A DNA stretch of 64,000 nucleotides, taken from the NCBI RefSeq assembly GCF_027214005.1, contig NZ_JAPWGY010000002.1:372001-436000 (forward strand), in the 5' to 3' direction. The stretch comes from Kiloniella laminariae. Its GTDB lineage: Bacteria > Pseudomonadota > Alphaproteobacteria > Kiloniellales > Kiloniellaceae. Below are positions 62,644 through 64,000 of this stretch, piece after piece; within the stretch, counting starts at the first letter, position 1, and every line of letters begins with the position of its first letter. Made by a program: the position numbers and the translations under genes. The notes beneath the pieces are model-generated. The model saw only the letters and a list, made by a program, of their open reading frames with translations. It was not told the DNA's origin and did not search any database.

Positions 62644-63171
62644 ATGTCATACGTCAAGCCACGACTTCTATCCGGATTTATTCTCTCCCTTGGCGTTGGG
62701 GTTTTGTTATCCCTGTCACAGGCCAATGCCCAGGAGGCTGCTCAACGAACCGTGGAACAACACGGAGACTGGGCTGCGCTCTGTAAGGCGACAGATGCCA
62801 AGTCCTGCTATATTGTTCAAAGAATTTTACTTGGTGACAACGACAAGCCTGTTCTGGAACTGGCTGTCGGACGCCCTGCGAACAATCCAACAGAAATTTC
62901 CACGATGATCCTGACGCTCCCTCTTGGCATTCGCCTTCCCGAGGGCTTCGGCCTTGAAATCGGGACGACACTCAAACGGAAATACCCTTTTGAGCGGTGC
63001 ATCAAGTCAGGTTGCCAGACCGAAATCCAACTGGATACAGAGCTGGTCCAGAATCTACAGGGTCAGAATGAAGGCCGGGTTGTTTTTCTGGATTCAACCA
63101 AGAAAACCATTGCCATTCCCTTCTCCTTGAAAGGCTTCACCAAAGCCTATTCAAAAGTTCTGGGTCAATAG
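62644..63171 (+). CDS. Invasion-associated locus B (IalB) family protein
   Basis: A 175-residue secreted protein. A signal peptide (1-29, ending ANAQ) precedes an IalB domain: EQHGDWAALCKATDAKSCYIVQRILLGDNDKPVLELAVGRP, a run of PLGIRLPEGFGLEIGTTLKRKYPFERCIKSGCQTEIQLD, and SLKGFTKAYSKVL. Cysteines are paired (CKATDAKSC and CIKSGC). Such proteins affect host invasion in Bartonella, but in free-living alphaproteobacteria their role is unclear. It ends at a strong bidirectional terminator shared with recA. Confidence 0.9.
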   Translation: MSYVKPRLLSGFILSLGVGVLLSLSQANAQEAAQRTVEQHGDWAALCKATDAKSCYIVQRILLGDNDKPVLELAVGRPANNPTEISTMILTLPLGIRLPEGFGLEIGTTLKRKYPFERCIKSGCQTEIQLDTELVQNLQGQNEGRVVFLDSTKKTIAIPFSLKGFTKAYSKVLGQ

Positions 63172-63187
63172 GGCGAGTTACCTAAAG

Positions 63188-63213
63188 AAAAAAGGGGCCG
63201 CGGCCCCTTTTTT
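63188..63213. terminator. Bidirectional terminator between ialB and recA
   Basis: AAAAAAGGGGCCG and CGGCCCCTTTTTT form a perfect 26-base palindrome with T tracts on both strands, serving both convergent genes. Confidence 0.88.
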
Positions 63214-63277
63214 ATTATCCCGACAAATCTGGATTGCCCGTTTAGATTATCCCTAGATTATCCGGGCAAAACACCAA

Positions 63278-64000
63278 TCAGTCATCATCGATTGTTTCAT
63301 CATCTTTGCCTTCAAGCATTGCATTGGCGACAATCCCGGCATTCTTGCGAACTGCTGTTTCGATCTTGTTGGCAACCTCGGGATTTTCCCTAAGGAAGGT
63401 TTTCGCGTTTTCGCGGCCCTGTCCAATCCGCTGGCCCTCACAAGAGAACCAGGCGCCTGCTTTTTCCACGATCCCGGCCTGTACACCAAGATCAAGCATT
63501 TCGCCAGTTTTGGAAATCCCTTCCCCGTACATAATGTCAAACTCGACAACACGGAAAGGCGGTGCCATTTTATTTTTCACCACCTTGACCCGGGTCTGGT
63601 TCCCCGTGACATTATCCCGATCCTTGATCGCACCAATCCGTCGAATATCAAGACGTACAGATGCATAGAATTTAAGTGCATTCCCGCCGGTCGTTGTTTC
63701 CGGATTACCGAACATGACACCAATCTTCATACGAATCTGGTTGATAAAGATCACAAGTGTTCGCGATTTTGAAATAGAGCTGGTCAGTTTACGCATCGCC
63801 TGGCTCATCAAACGCGCCTGTAACCCGGGAAGGGAATCTCCCATATCGCCTTCAAGTTCCGCGCGCGGCACCAGGGCAGCAACAGAATCGACAACAAGGA
63901 CATCCAACGCACCGGAACGAACAAGCGTATCCGTAATTTCCAACGCCTGCTCCCCGGCATCAGGTTGCGAAATCAGCAGTTCGCTGACATTCACACCCAG
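63278..64000 (-). CDS. recA: Recombinase RecA, 3' portion (partial)
   Basis: RecA catalyses strand exchange and SOS LexA cleavage. About 240 C-terminal residues are in the window; the frame runs off the right edge, so the Walker A region and start are missing. Visible are Walker [19 protein letters not shown], loop 1 [57 protein letters not shown] with loop 2, and an acidic C-terminus (DDETIDDD). The identity is certain. Confidence 0.97.
   Translation of the reverse strand: MGVNVSELLISQPDAGEQALEITDTLVRSGALDVLVVDSVAALVPRAELEGDMGDSLPGLQARLMSQAMRKLTSSISKSRTLVIFINQIRMKIGVMFGNPETTTGGNALKFYASVRLDIRRIGAIKDRDNVTGNQTRVKVVKNKMAPPFRVVEFDIMYGEGISKTGEMLDLGVQAGIVEKAGAWFSCEGQRIGQGRENAKTFLRENPEVANKIETAVRKNAGIVANAMLEGKDDETIDDD

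Overview
The window is a gene-dense chromosomal segment from an alphaproteobacterium, with about 60 protein genes and one tRNA gene. The lineage call rests on several points: the block icd, cyclophilin, mscS, ogt, alaS, ialB, recA; DUF2794, SlyX and IalB family proteins; the ppx-rlmE-guaB neighbourhood; a single-domain PAS_5 protein; and a eukaryote-like NADP isocitrate dehydrogenase. Moderate GC and many ABC and M20 genes suggest a marine Rhodospirillales or Kiloniellales-like bacterium, but the genus cannot be fixed from the sequence alone. I see no phage, insertion sequence, CRISPR array or rRNA operon.

Layout. 1-5.3 kb: end of purF with a following SDR gene, then the outer-membrane/ribosome assembly operon yfgM-like - bamB - der on the minus strand. 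5.5-7.9 kb: a small lipoprotein, DUF2794, a diguanylate cyclase and slyX. 8.0-11.1 kb: an ArsR regulator, a flavoprotein with a cysteine-rich tail and an MFS transporter, which look like a metalloid or thiol-reactive-compound response cassette closed by a 20-bp perfect hairpin. 11.2-13.1 kb: a small membrane protein overlapping an atypical SDR, opposite a GcvA-type LysR gene. 13.2-22.4 kb: guaA, a TSUP permease, a 16-bp tandem repeat, an rsmB-type methyltransferase, an AT-rich outer-membrane barrel, guaB, rlmE, ppx/gppA and tRNA-Gln.

22.5-27.8 kb: XRE-cupin regulator with a GNAT enzyme, an M42-like peptidase, coq7, an orphan histidine kinase and a DUF533 protein. 27.8-36.9 kb: a catabolic operon (ArgE-like deacylase, M20D amidohydrolase, complete oligopeptide-type ABC importer) opposite a LysR regulator. 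37.0-43.6 kb: a PAS protein and a second complete Dpp-type importer. 44.2-45.1 kb: an orphan PilZ protein and an orphan FlgC-like rod protein. 45.3-50.3 kb: PadR - membrane fusion protein - RND pump operon behind a 41-bp palindrome.

50.3-54.7 kb: phospholipid synthesis (CDP-alcohol transferase, pssA, psd), a LysM protein and a LOG-family hydrolase. 54.8-64 kb: icd, cyclophilin, mscS, ogt, an MFS transporter, alaS, ialB and the 3' part of recA.

Themes: purine synthesis genes are scattered (purF, guaA, guaB). Two peptide importers and three metallopeptidases point to amino-acid or peptide scavenging. Each local regulator (ArsR, XRE-cupin, LysR, PadR) sits directly beside a clear inverted repeat that is probably its operator. 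Most convergent gene pairs are separated by a good bidirectional hairpin terminator. The most unusual pieces are the duplicated Cys-Cys tail of the flavoprotein, the SDR lacking the YxxxK pair, the PadR palindrome and the 16-bp tandem array.
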